Source of the DNA: Gonapodya prolifera JEL478
Lineage: Eukaryota; Monoblepharomycota; Monoblepharidomycetes; Monoblepharidales; Gonapodyaceae
Length of the DNA: 64,000 nucleotides
NCBI GenBank assembly: GCA_001574975.1
Contig: KQ965732.1
Coordinates: 558,001-622,000, forward strand
Direction of reading: 5' to 3'
In this document: piece by piece, positions 32,847 through 48,000 of the stretch
How positions within the stretch are numbered: position 1 is the first letter of the stretch
Layout of the letters: each line of letters begins with the position of its first letter
Made by a program: the position numbers and the translations under genes
Notes under the pieces: generated by a model
The model's input: the letters and a program-made list of their open reading frames with translations, nothing else
What the model was told of the DNA's origin: nothing
Database searches by the model: none

Positions 32847-34748
32847 ATGGGATCCCTGTGGGACCAGAGTGAGTCCCCCGAGCCGGTGAAGCTCACGTCG
32901 AATTCATGGGCATGTCGCCGATTACGCAGCCGCGTGTCTGCTCCTTCTGGACACCCCGCCAAGCATCTCACTGGGCATCGACTTCTACCACTGGCACACG
33001 GGCAAGCGATTTCGCGGGCTCAAGTTCATTCCACCTGGACTGCATTTTGTCCATTACGGGTATGTGGCAGGACACGGACGTTACAGATAACGATGGTGAC
33101 GGTCTCTTCATCCTTGACTGAAGAGCTCTGTCGCGATTCGGAGATGCTACCGTAAGAACTGGATTCTTCAAGTTCTTTGAACGAGGCGAGGTCTTTGTAG
33201 GTCGTTGGGATCCGGCTGCAGAAGATTTGAAGCGCGAAGAAGAATTGGATCCGGATTTCGTCAAAATGGCACGCGAAAGTGAGCTTTCTGGAACAATCTG
33301 TCGCACTTTCAGACCGTTCAAATAAAGTCACGCTGCCCACGTCAAGACCTTCCTTCCGTGGCGCAAAACCTCGGTGTCTACCCCGTCTTATCATCACACT
33401 CCCCTCCTTCTCAAACTGCCACTGCCAACCCCGACGAAGCTGAAGCTGACGAGGGCGCCCCCCGGGACGAGGAGCAAAACTCCCCGAGCCTGTTCCCGCT
33501 TTGGGTTTCTCTCACCCGCCACACGGACGCAGACACGGTTCGCAGGATCTTACCCGCGGGGGGAAAAGTCAGCGGCATGGTGACCACGTCCCGATACTCG
33601 GACGTTGAAATGGCGCGAATCGCACCTGCAGCGGGATCGTCTTCGGTAGGACGAACTGTTTGGGGAAAACCACGAAGCGACGAACAAGATCGCACCCTTT
33701 CGAGCCTCGTGGGCGTGGGCGCAGCCGTTGGCATTGGCTCCTTTGGAAGCACCGACCTCCCACTCGCGTTCCTCACCTTCGACCTGCGCAAATCGTTCCC
33801 CCCCGACGCTACGGGTCGGGATCGTACGACCTACTCGCTCGACAAATCGTGGCTCCTGCGCCACGTCGTCTCGAGGCAGCTTGCGGGCGACTATCGGCGC
33901 TTGCTCGGCGAGCTCGAACTCACCTTCTTGCTGTTTCACCCGGCAAACATCTTTGACGGGTTCGAGCATTATCTCAATATCGTCGAGCTTGTGTTTGCAG
34001 CCGAGGAGGCTATCAGGGCGGCACTTGCGCTGACGCCGCCGAGTGCCAGTGCCACTGCCGGTGCCAGTGCCAGTGCCAGTGCCAGTGCCAGTGCCGCTGC
34101 CAGTGCCGCTGCGGAAGTGGAGGCCGCAACGGGCCCCCCTGCATCGTTTTTCCATGAATTCGCCGAAATCCTCACCGCGCAAACCTCTGCGATGCCTGAA
34201 GAGTTTGTGGAAGAATCTGCGGGGAGAATGGCAATGGCAGGGTTGGGTGGGCCCAGCGTAAGTGGAAACAAGCCGGGGAGCAGCAGCACCGCAAAGACAC
34301 TTAAACGTCCTCTGGGGAACAGACTCAAAGAGCTGATCAAGGTCGGTTCCTTCTGTGAAAATATATAATCTCCAGACTTGGTGACTCATCAAACCTCTTT
34401 TGCAAGTCGTTTTATGTGACGGTGTCCGATGCCAGCACCTCGTCTGATCGCTCCGTCCTCACAGCCGCCGAGGCACTCCTCGCCGCCGTGCGCGAGCGAT
34501 TCGACTGGGACATTGCCGGGGATCTTTCTCGAGAACACGACCGCCAAGATCGGCGTGCACGAGCGCTTCTCAGCGGCACTCCTCGGGGCAAGAGGAAATG
34601 GGAGACAACAATAGCGGCACATGAAGTGGACGGTGAGGACACTGATGACGCGGTGGAAGGGTATATTGAGGGTGGGGACCGAGATCGAGATGAAAGTGAG
34701 GACGATGATGAAGATGCACCCGTTGTTGTGGAGCTTGACACAGAATAG
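32847..34748 (+). CDS. AAR2: AAR2-type U5 snRNP assembly factor
   Basis: AAR2 is a chaperone that holds Prp8 in the cytoplasmic U5 snRNP precursor. Exon 1 MGSLWDQ joins to ACLLLLDTPPSISLGIDFYHW, RFRGLKFIPPGLHFVHYG, then VRTGFFKFFERGEVFVGRWD and ENLPSVAQNLGVYPVLSS. These follow the beta-sandwich N-terminal domain of the family. The C-terminal helical domain reads LFPLWVSLTRH, YSLDKSWLLRHVVSRQLAGD, LLGELELTFLLFHPANIFDG and FEHYLNIVELVFAAEEAIR. The last exon ends AAVRERFDWDIAGDL and EDAPVVVELDTE, matching the family's characteristic acidic end. An Ala-Ser repeat of about 20 residues (34043-34110) interrupts the helical domain. It is tail-to-tail with the CHD relic, 42 bases away. Confidence 0.85.
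34043..34110 (+). repeat. Hexanucleotide run encoding Ala-Ser in AAR2
   Basis: Repeats of gccagt with occasional substitutions, in frame, encode alternating Ala and Ser. On the minus strand the same run reads as Gly-Thr, which produces a spurious long antisense frame. Confidence 0.85.
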
Positions 34749-34790
34749 AATGAGAATATTAATGATCGGAAATAGTTCTACTTTGTTCCT

Positions 34791-37530
<2,740 letters not shown>

Positions 37531-37532
37531 CT

Positions 37533-38382
<850 letters not shown>

Positions 38383-38909
38383 GATAGCTTCTTTTAGTGA
38401 TGGGGCGGATAAGTGAGGTTGGTCGAACGGGAGGTCAGTTGATAACAGCCGACAATGATATCGAGTAAAACCTTGCACAAGTAATTCCAGCTACAGCTCC
38501 TTCCAGATTCATTTGGGATTTCGATTGTTATGTCGCATTCGTCGGGGTGTCCTAGTCAACTTTTAACATTTCTGTGGTGTTCGTTGAAGTCCCTCAATCC
38601 ATCCATCCATCATATCCCCATCGAAAATCCGATATCCGTTCCACTAGTGCTCAAGATCTTGTGCTGACGAGCCTCTGGAGCTGCTCCTGTCGGTCCAAAC
38701 TCACGTTTGATGTTTGTGAAAGGTGGTGCTTTGAAACCAACAGTTGCCGCACACACAACGAACAATCCAACACATGAGCCTCTATGCCACTCCCAATTCT
38801 GCAAATATTTTACGTGAACTTATCCACTCAAGGAATGGAAAAAGTACTGTACGGTAATATTCTGTTCTAAGCAATGAAAAAGTCCAAAATATGTCATACA
38901 GTATCCCAA
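38383..38909. other. Intergenic, NAC-alpha 5' side to J-protein 3' end
   Basis: About 530 bases containing the NAC-alpha promoter and the 3' UTR of the J-domain gene. I see no conserved coding segment. Confidence 0.5.
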
Positions 38910-40835
38910 TTACAGTGCAGAAGACGACGCTGACGCCTGCGGAATTGCGCCCGGCGCCACTCTTTCCTCCGCTGCGCCCATGCGTTGCGACAAATCGTCC
39001 GCCGGTTCCGTGGCGGGGGCGGGCGCTGTTTGGGCCTCCATCTCGCGGGTTGCCTCTCTCCTTGCAAAGAAGAATCCACACGGGACGACAATGGAGAAGC
39101 AGCACAGGAGCACGCCGATGACGATGAACACCGGAATGAGAATCACGGCCATTGAGATATCCGCGCCGTCGAGTCGCCGCACAAGGTTGCCCACGAACGA
39201 GTAGAAGAGGATCGCGAAGATGCTGAACATGATGAGGGCGCCGACAAGCGGTCCGACGGACCTGCCCTCCGGGCCAGGCGCAACGCGGACGTAGCTGTCC
39301 ACAATTTGCTCCAGCAACTCCATGAAGCCCCACACGTAAACGGGGATGAAGATTTGCGACCATGGAGCGGCGGCGAGGACGCCGTCCAGTTTGAGCACCA
39401 CGAGAATGGCAAACGCCACACGGGGGAGCTGGCGCTGGAAAATCGAGTAAATCACGTAGATTCGCTCCCACCCTTTAAGCGTGCGCATGTGTGTGCGCGG
39501 GCCGTGCTCAGGGTCGAAATCTTCGGGGTTTTCGGGGACTTCGACTTCCGGAACTCCAAACTTCCAAGCGGCACGGATGCTAAAGATGTTGGCTTTGGTG
39601 CAATGGCGTAAATGAAAGTCGATGACAACTTCGCCTTTAATAGAATCGTACTCACAAATTGCCCACATCGCTTCCACGAGCCACCACGGCGAGAAAATGG
39701 CTGCCCAAACCCATGAAACGGTTCCACTGAGACGCAGCACCAAGAAAACCTGGGCAACAAGAACCAAGCCGAACTCCAAAAGGTTAAAGTACTTTGCTGT
39801 GCGTGCGGCGCGTTGACGAGCTTGTTCCCGTTCTCGCTGTGAGAGGCCCGAGTGGTTGGGATCGTCCCCTTCGTCCAAGTGCTCTCCCTTGGTGGGTGCT
39901 CCGGCGATGAGGAAAAATGCTAGGACGTCGAATATCCATATCGGGATGCCGATCTGAAAGAACATAAAAGGTTTAGGTTTAGCGGTGTTTGAGACTCAAC
40001 CAGGTACGAAAGAAGATGTCTCACAACTGCCCAACTCCAAGAAATGTGCCCATCAATTTGCAGCGAAAGGAAAATGGGGAAAAGAAGTAGGGTGAGTATG
40101 AAAAGCGTGGCAACGACCACCAGCACATTGATCATCCCAACAAGCTCTGGACTGAGGAACTCGGCACTGGAGACAAGAGGATTGGTACCCCTGCTTGTAA
40201 CAACGCAGTACAAAAGCGACTCACAGAGGTCCTGCATTTGACACGACGGTCAGACCGCGCTCTCCGTATTGGTCGTAAATTGCTCGTTTGTTCGAGTCGC
40301 CTTTGGGACTCGGTGAGACAACCGTCACTCGAAATACGCAATGCGTGCAACCTACTTAGTGTTTCATAGGCATGTTTTATCCGCTGAAAAATCTCTGTCG
40401 CTTCGGGACTGTCAGCTAAGGGGACAGTATGGTTGGAACCCCAGCTCCACGAAACGGAGGCATCCGCATTGTCGTCATCGCTCACCATGCTTGTCCGGAT
40501 CTAAGAAAAATAGAGAGGTAACGCACAAGTCTAACACCAGGAAAACTTGTCCGCAAACTCACGATACTTGAGAGCCATCTTCCTGTACGCCTTTTTCAAC
40601 TCTTCCTATATGTGCGACAAGCGAGGCCAAGAGAACACATCGGGAGCAACGTGATGACGAGTGACAGGCATCAGTCCTCGCCCAACGATGAAGGTGCGTG
40701 TGGTTACGTCGGCAAGGGTCTCACTTCGGTGGCTGTCTTTTCGACTCCCAGGACATGGTAGAGGTCCGCCGTCAGAAGTTCCGTGGGGAGTCCCCCGCCG
40801 TTGAGTCGCTCGCTGCTCCCGCCTGCTGCACTCAT
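38910..40835 (-). CDS. J-domain protein with multi-pass membrane region
   Basis: An Hsp40-type co-chaperone anchored in a membrane. The J-domain is split over several exons: LLTADLYHVLGVEKTATE, EELKKAYRKMALKYHPDKHA (with the HPD motif formed across an intron) and DSPEATEIFQRIKHAYETLS, then SNKRAIYDQYGERGL. After it comes a long membrane region: NVLVVVATLFILTLLLFPIFLS, IGIPIWIFDVLAFFLIAGAP, YFNLLEFGLVLVAQVFLVLRL with GTVSWVWAAIFSPWWLVEAMW (reminiscent of the TMEM185 repeat), and two more hydrophobic blocks near 39140-39260. The C-terminus is Ala/Ser-rich. The arrangement suggests an ER or endomembrane J-protein recruiting Hsp70 to the cytosolic face. The final large exon is 38910-39965. It is head-to-head with the Fpg gene, 125 bases away. 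Confidence 0.75.
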
Positions 40836-40960
40836 TTTCTGTGCCCCCCTGCGTGTGGTGCAGAATTGGAAACTGCTGCTCGGGTAAACGACTTCTACCA
40901 CCGGACGGAGGCGGTGAGGCACAAATCGTTCACAGACATCGAGCAGTACTCACCAGCCCG

Positions 40961-42282
40961 ATGCCCGAGCTACCCGAGGTCTGTCCTGGCTGCCACATTG
41001 CAACGTCTCTGCCTAAACCGACCTGTTTAGGTCGAAAGAATGCGAAGAATATTGCACGATAAATGCGTGGGCAAGAAGATCGTTTCTGTCGCAGCGGAAG
41101 AGGACACAATTGTCTTTGAGAACTGTGACTCCAAGCAGTTCGAAGCAGAATTGCTTGGGAAAACAGTAGTTGCAGCGGGAAGGAAGGGGAAATGCTTCTG
41201 GGTGTGTGGGATCCGTTTCAATTATCCGAGCTGACGCACCTGAAGAAATCTCGTTCGGGTAGCTGGAGCTTAACAAGCCAATGCACGTGGTACTCCACTG
41301 TGGGATGACAGGCACCATCGCAATCAAGGGTCTCGTTCCATTCACTTACAAAGACTTCAACAAGGACGCCAGCGTTGAGGTCTTCCCTCCAAAGTTCCAC
41401 AAGTTCGTGATGAAGATGGACGACGGCACCGAGGTTGCATTCACTGACGTGCGCCGACTCGGCCGCATACGTCTCGTCAACAATATATTTGGAGAAAAGC
41501 CCGTCTCCGAGCTCGGGTTTGATCCCCTTCTCAACATGCCACCCTTGGAAGAGTTCACCACCATGTGCAGAAAGCGACGAGTACCTATAAAAGCGCTCCT
41601 CCTGGACCAAAACTTCTCTGCGGGTGTTGGCAATTACGTCGCAGACGAAGTCCTTTACCGCGCGAGAATTCATCCCGGGACGTGAGTGCACTCATGGGCG
41701 GAGCGGGCTTGCGAAATTTGTCATCTGTATCCACTTGACGCCGATACCGATGCCAGATACGTTCAAGCGCTCACTCGATCTGACTTCAAGGCCCTGCACG
41801 AGTCTCTAGCGCACGTCGTCACCTTTGCTTGTTCGGTCAACGCGGACGCAGACAAGTTCCCCAGGGATTGGCTCTTCCACTACCGATGGACGAACAAGAA
41901 AGCGTCTGAAGTCGACGGCATGCGAATAGAGTTTGCAACTGTTGGAGGACGCACGTCGGCGTTCGTGCCACAGTTGCAAAAGTTGAGGAAAGCTGCTGTG
42001 AATTGGGACGATGAGTCTGGCAGCACTGTGCCTCAGGATGACGAGGAGGAGGAGCAGCCTGCTGAACCAAAGACAAAGAAACCACCGCCCTCTGGATCCA
42101 AACGTAAGAGACAACAAAAACCTCAAACGGCGGACGCAGCGGCATGTGATGACATTGAGCGAGACCCTGGCGACACAGTGGTATCTCGCAAGGCGAAAAG
42201 GCGAGTCAAAGACGTTGCCACCCTTGATGTTGATGAGTCTGCACCTCAATCCAAAAAAAGAAACCGAAAGGGACAATCATAA
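40961..42282 (+). CDS. Formamidopyrimidine-DNA glycosylase (Fpg/MutM family)
   Basis: A base-excision repair enzyme removing oxidised purines. Exon 1 gives MPELPE and exon 2 VERMRRILHD. Pro1 (after Met removal) and Glu2 are the catalytic residues, and MPELPEVE is the family's defining N-terminus. It continues GKTVVAAGRKGKCFWLEL, MHVVLHCGMTGTI (catalytic Lys region upstream), FTDVRRLGRIRLV and KALLLDQNFSAGVGNYVADEVLYRARIHP (helix-two-turn-helix). There is no C4 zinc finger; instead it has FPRDWLFHYRW and GMRIEFATVGGRTSAFVP, as in plant and fungal zinc-less FPG enzymes. The last 100 residues are a Lys/Arg-rich tail with several likely nuclear targeting clusters. Confidence 0.88.
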
Positions 42283-42643
42283 TCTTTATCCTACATCTTC
42301 TAGTCATTTTGCAAATAATTAAAGGTACGGCGTGGTTCAAGTAATACGAGTGCGTCGGGTGTGGTGTATATGTCATATGACACTTGCCATTCCAAAAGTG
42401 TGGGGCGTAATTGGTGTCATATCCCCAGCCCCTGCATTATTATATCCTGACGACACGCTACTCATGGTTCGAGATCGCCCTCGGCCCTGGACTTGTATCG
42501 TGGAGCTCCGTGATCGACTTTGTGCAGTGCTGAAGCGACGGAATCGAGGGCTGAGTTGCAGCTGGGACGGAGATTCAGATCGCGCGTTCAGAGGAGACGA
42601 TCGTATTGCGGTGGGATCTGCATGTGCAAAAAGGTGCCAATCG
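42283..42643. other. Convergent intergenic region, Fpg to CIBAR-like
   Basis: About 360 bases between two converging genes. It should hold both 3' UTRs. A polyadenylation-like aaataa is present near 42309. Nothing else stands out. Confidence 0.5.
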
Positions 42644-44149
42644 TCAGGCATTTTCAGGTGATTGGGAACACTCTGAAAACCCACGTGCGCTCTGTCGTCT
42701 CTGAGCTCCCCACGACATGCTTTGGGCGGACATGGGCTCACGCTCACGTGTTTGAGATGATGCGGCAGATGTCGGGGTGACGTCGTCCTCCCCTTCCGCA
42801 GGTGCCAGATGGCTGCTGAGCGGCGACACCATCTCCCACTCTTGGCGCTGGAACTCGGCGATCTCCGCGTCGTTCCAGTGGCGGTCGCGAAAATCTGATT
42901 CTGTAAGACGCATGCGGTCGGTGATCTCCTGGATGAGGATGAGCGACAAAATGGGTCAAGCATGGTGGTAAAAGATCAGGTTCACACGGGGAGAATTTGA
43001 ACGACTTACTTGCACGTCTGCGCTGCAGTCGATCTCGGATACGAATCGATGCGCTTCAGTGAGGAGCTCAATTGATCTGCACATCAGCGCGCCGTCTGTT
43101 GACTTGATGAAGAGACTCGCAAATGAGCATGGAGCCTACCTCACATGGTATTGGAGTTCACTGAAGAAGAACTCCTTGAAAAGCTCCTATGAAGCCACAA
43201 TCAGCTTCCGCCATTCTATTCTGGTACCGCTGACTCAATCCGAACCTGTACGTCAGCAATTTTGTGGACTTCAAAGTCCACGACACTCCTGATCAGCGAA
43301 AGTGTCGATTGCACTGTCTCGTGGCGGGCTCCAATAAGTTCGCCCTCTGACTTAGCCTGTAAAACATTTTAGATATGTGTGACAGAATCACGTTTGTATC
43401 ATGCTATATGCACAACCCACGATCTTTGCTGGATGGGTGAGATCCTTGGTCTTCGAACGATCGAGAAGTCGCCGTTTGTTGACTTCCTTGTCCAGCGCAC
43501 GATCGCGGTTCCGCTCTTGCTCCTATTAAAATGTCACGAAAAGGTCTTGAGGCGCGTTCGTGCATGTGCGCCTTTGTCACTCCGACTCACTCGTAGAGTT
43601 TTGCACTTTGTCTTGTACGTTTCGAGAGGTTGAAGCACCTTGGCCGCCAAGCGATCGTGAAGCCTCTTTCGGGGTTCTTGTCCTTCCTCAAAAATCTTCG
43701 ATGTGTCGGAGAGGAAGTTCCGCATGAGCGGAGTCTCATCGTTTGCAAAGGTTTGGAGCGCTTTCGAGATCTTCACAGATTTCTCTCGGAGCCCTAAGTG
43801 AGCAACAACAAGGATTACCGACTGTGCTCGTGTGCTCACAAATTTTTCCTTCGTGCGATTGCTCACGTTCGACATTGCGAAGGTATCCCGCCATGAGGTC
43901 GCGAAGGTCTGCCATGTTCTTGTCTGTCGATTCACGTCGCTTTAGTCCTTTCACACGCGATCAGGGAGCATACGAGCGCGAGGATCGCATACCGGTGTCA
44001 TCGACGACCTTCTTCGCGAAGCGAGACTTTTCATCGCTGTTCCAGTCCGAGTCCAGCGATGTTGAGTAAGCACGATGTCAGGAGGTGAAATCCATGAGTA
44101 CGCATTTGACGGTGGGATCAATTTTCGAAACGCACGCGTTCTGAGACAT
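42644..44149 (-). CDS. CIBAR1: BAR-domain protein, CIBAR1/FAM92-like
   Basis: CIBAR proteins are BAR-domain dimers that associate with chibby at the ciliary base. The N-terminus is best read as MSQNA joined to DEKSRFAKKVVDD, then GLKRRESTDKNMADLRDLMAGYLRNVE. The BAR core follows: LREKSVKISKALQTFANDETPLMRNFL, DTSKIFEEGQEPRKRLHDRL, AAKVLQPLETYKTKCK. The order of RDK/LREKS, DETP, EEGQEPRKRL and VLQPLETY is that of FAM92A. Later exons include RHETVQSTLSLIRSVVDFEVHK, SELLTEAHRFVSEIDCSADVQ and EITDRMRLTESDFRDRHWND. A disordered tail of about 60 residues ends SQSPENA at the stop at 42644. About eight short exons. Other BAR families remain possible for the C-terminal half. Confidence 0.7.
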
Positions 44150-44228
44150 TGATTCGAATGGGAGAGTGATGAGAGGGGATCACCACAGCACCCTGAATTT
44201 TGCCTGCCAGAAATTTTACCGCTCAAGA

Positions 44229-44671
44229 ATGGAGAACTCGAAAACATCCCAGAGAACTGTCGCCACCGAGGAAAATCTTACCTTCCTGAACCTTACGAAT
44301 GCAGAGAACGAGTATCTCGTAACTCAAGGTGGACGGATTCGGAGCTACGTTTTAAAAGCGATGGAACATCTGCAGGTTTGTCGCTTCAGTCATTTCTAAA
44401 GGTATTGCTTCGTGATCTCCTTATACTGACCTCGAATACCTGGCGATGTCGTCGTGAATGGCGACCAATCGGTTCTTCATATTCACTCAAGTCTCAACCC
44501 AACAGCTCTGTTCGAATCATTGGAAAGGGCCCTACCGTTGGCAAGGCTATATCGGTCACAGAGATCATCAAACGTCGGATGGAACCATCCGGCAAAATTG
44601 CACAGGATACTCAGATAGCGAAAGTTGAGGTGAAAGAGATGCGAGAGAACTCGCACGATACGAATGGGTAG
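44229..44671 (+). CDS. Alba-domain nucleic-acid-binding protein
   Basis: A small protein of about 107 residues. Exon 1 gives ENEYLVTQGGRIRSYVLKAMEHLQ and exon 2 SVRIIGKGPTVGKAISVTEIIKRRMEP. This is the Alba fold: a beta strand with a basic loop, a helix, then IIGKG and a second helix. Eukaryotic Alba proteins are either RNase P/MRP subunits (Rpp20/Rpp25) or DNA/RNA-binding regulators; the sequence visible here does not decide between them. The intron (about 44370-44490) is the only one needed. The gene is divergent from the CIBAR-like gene, 79 bases away. Confidence 0.75.
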
Positions 44672-45064
44672 GTGGGCTCCCGAGATACGAGTTGCTCATT
44701 TTCAGATCAGCTCTCGTGCGATGCGATTCATTTTTGGAAATCCATAGCGTGGTTGTCACAAGAACCCTTCCTGCCATCATCATCACTCTGAAGATCGAAA
44801 CGAAATCTGACTAAAGAGTTAATTGCTGACTGAGAATGCCTGGGCTCTCCACTGTAAGCCTGGCATTACCATTTCCAATCCCACAGTTCAAATCGAAAAC
44901 TTCACGTAAACACAACGATACCACGCAAATACCACACTAATTGTGTACATAATGGTATTTGCAAGCGATTGAAGCATCTGGCGGTATCACGAGCTGGAAA
45001 AAAAAATGCGAAGAGTGCTGCTTTGGTTCTGAGTTCAGTCTCTTCACTTGGCGTGCCTGCCCAA
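44672..45064. other. Intergenic, Alba to ERI2-like
   Basis: About 390 bases, AT-richer than the coding flanks, with the promoter of the ERI2-like gene. The frame of the next gene is open from about 44969 but has no ATG before 45065. No other feature seen. Confidence 0.5.
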
Positions 45065-48000
45065 ATGAACCCCGCTGCGCGATCCGACAATCGGCCGCCG
45101 CCGCATCGATCCGCACCATCATGGACAATTCATTCACGACTGCCGGGCGGGGTTGCCGCGCAGCCCCTCTCCGGCATCGCCCACCCAACCGCAATTGACC
45201 GGTTTCGCTCTCATCGGCTCCTCCAGCAGCGTACATCGGAAGCCAACACCGTTTTTGGGCGATTCATGGAGTTTGCCAACGGAAGCGCTGGTGAATCGAA
45301 TGGACATCGGGGGCCTGTGCCGATGAAAACGTACGAGAACCCATTTTCCACGGACTGTTTTGCTGATGCGGACAAGGAAAACACCTCGATCGATCCACCT
45401 GTCCCTCTGAAGACTCTTTGGGAGATTGATAACGAGCGGAGACAACCTCGCAAGGATCAAATGGTGGACAAACGGGGTGCGAAGGAAACGATACAGCCCC
45501 CACCCAAGCGCCAAAAGGTCGATCCTCCGAAATCCGTCCAGGATACGCCAATGTCGGACGAATTGAAGGCGGAGATCGAGCGAAAAAGACTGGAGGCGAT
45601 CAAACGGAGGGAGCAAGCTTTGGGAAGGCGAGCCCATTCTAACGTGCAAAAGAACGGTGACGGCGATGCTGCAGGCAGAAGGGACTCGGGATTTGCAGAT
45701 CAGTCGTTTTCGCCTCCGGTCCCCCCATCGACATTGGACTCTACCCCTGTCCGATTGTCAGTTCAACATCCTCCTGCAAGCGGCGTCCACCAACCTCCTC
45801 CTACTATCAACCTAAGCACGTCCTTCCCAGCATCCTCGATGTCCTCCGAATTGAATCAATCCGTCAACTCTAGGCTCGCTGTGCCAGAGACCCACACAAT
45901 AGAGGTCCGTCCCAAGACTTTGCCACGCCCAAACGACACTTCACTCCGCACCGCCTCGAACACCTCCGTTTCGCTTTTTCCCAGACATACTGATCTTCGC
46001 TTAGGGCCTAGCGGACCGCTGAACTCTGCCCAAAACATCCCGCCGTCGACCATTCCAACCTCTAATTCCATTACACCACTGGCGAATCGTAGGCAGACTC
46101 AACAAACAAACACACCTCTTCAATCCTCCACTCACATGAGTGCTACCGCGCTGCCAACTCCTGCTGTGTGCGTTACAGCATCTGTAAACCCCGAGCCTCA
46201 ATTGTCCTCAGTGCCAGTGAACTCGCAAGCTGGTCAGACCACGCAAGCAGTGACGAATGCTGTTCAGGAGCACGCACCAGGACAGTCGAGCGGGTCGCTA
46301 CGCAGTGCTTACTCTGGACCAGTCAGTGCCTCTGCGAATATTCCACATATGTCAACTGCGCGTCCGCTGCACCGAAATCCGCAAGCTCATCTGACTGGGG
46401 ACACCGGCGAACAACCTCACAATGCTTCCTCCGATCCCATTCGTCCCGAGGCGTGCAATCCATCTGTTGAGAAGTTTACTCCGAACCAACCGAACAGTAC
46501 TCTGGGAGTCTTCGTTACTCACCAACCACTCAAACCATCTCCCACCAACGCTCAACCCCTTTCTATCCAAGCGAAGAATACAACCCCGCAACAATTGAGC
46601 GCACCTGTCCATCCTGCCCCACGTGCACCTGCATCGGAAGCTCTGAGACCCTCAGTAACTCACCAACCACGCTCTGGCCCTCTTACCAACCCTCAACCAC
46701 CTCCTCACGTACCTCCTCAAGTACCTTTCAAAGCATCTCTACAGCATGCGAACGCGCCTCACCGTGCTCCTCCAGGTTTACCTGAGCCCGCACGTCAAAT
46801 GCACCTCACGAACGTGCAACTAGAGCCTCACCCAACCTCGGCACCAACCGTACAACAACCGAGCGGCACTTGCCACCTTGCCTCGGCAGCGCCGGAACCT
46901 GTACCTCGGGAATTGATTGCTAATCCACCTGCGATGGCGCCACCATCAAGCGAGCAACCCCTTCCTACGCCGAATACATCCCTGCACCCACAACCCCATA
47001 TCTCAGCCACAACTGGTCCACCGCTTGCCGGTAATCCGACGGGACCCCACACCCAGTCCGCCCCCCCTGCCGCACCACCCAATCGCCCTGCTGTGCCACG
47101 GCCTCCGGTCCCTATCACGAGCTCCACCGTGCTTGCGCGCACTAGGGGAGCAAGATTGGGGATGCGACAGCCACTCTCTCGGCGAGACGGGGCGGGTGCC
47201 GGTGCCGGTGCAGCCTCAAACGTGGGAGTGCCCACCCCTGATACAGCTATGGGTCCGCAACCGGGACCTGGAACGGTCAGAGGTTCGAGCAGTGCTTGTG
47301 CTAAGAAGCCGCAGATGTACGCCAAACTCGGTAGGCGCCTTCCAATGATACTCTTGCGTGTTTTGTCTGTTTGACTGACAAGCCTGTTATGTTTGTGGTG
47401 ATGTGGGACAAAAGTCGTGCTGGACGTCGAGTCCACATGCTGGAGCAAAGACGACACAAAGGGCATTTTGCTGCAGGAGCGTGAGGATAAGAAGAAGCTG
47501 GTGCAGGAAGTCAGTGGGTGTTACGCGCTCTGTGCACTCCTTGGTAGCGGCTTCTCAGTTCTCACCTCGTTCCTACACTCGCAAACTCCCGCTCAATGCT
47601 CTTTGACACTCTCCGACCTACCCAACCGGCATAAGTCGAGTTCTCATGTACGATCCTCGACCTCACCACCGGCACCCTTCCCGCCTCCTTTTCGCGGCAT
47701 GTGCGGCCCACATTCAATCCGGTCCTGTCCGACTTCTGCCGCGACCTCACGGGGATCACGCAGGTGGTTGTTGACGCCTCGCAGCCGCTCGAGGACTGCC
47801 TTGTTGCGTTCCACGCCTGGTTGCGCCAGTACGGGCTCGATAACCATCGCATGGGGAAGGGCGATGTCAGGGGATGGGCGTTCGCGACGTGGAGTGATTG
47901 GGATTTGGGCGTGTTGCTGCGCGGGGTGGGTGCGCCTAGGATGGTTTCGGTTGGGTCACTGGTGTCGCAGATTGAGACGCTTTGCTGCCCTCCACCCATG

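Noticed and set aside
33550-34392. Open frame of 280 codons on the minus strand with a Gly-Thr repeat
   Set aside because: It is antisense to AAR2; the repeat is the complement of the Ala-Ser run.
46828-47466. Open frame of 212 codons on the minus strand
   Set aside because: It is antisense to the Pro-rich leader of the ERI2-like gene and shows no motif.
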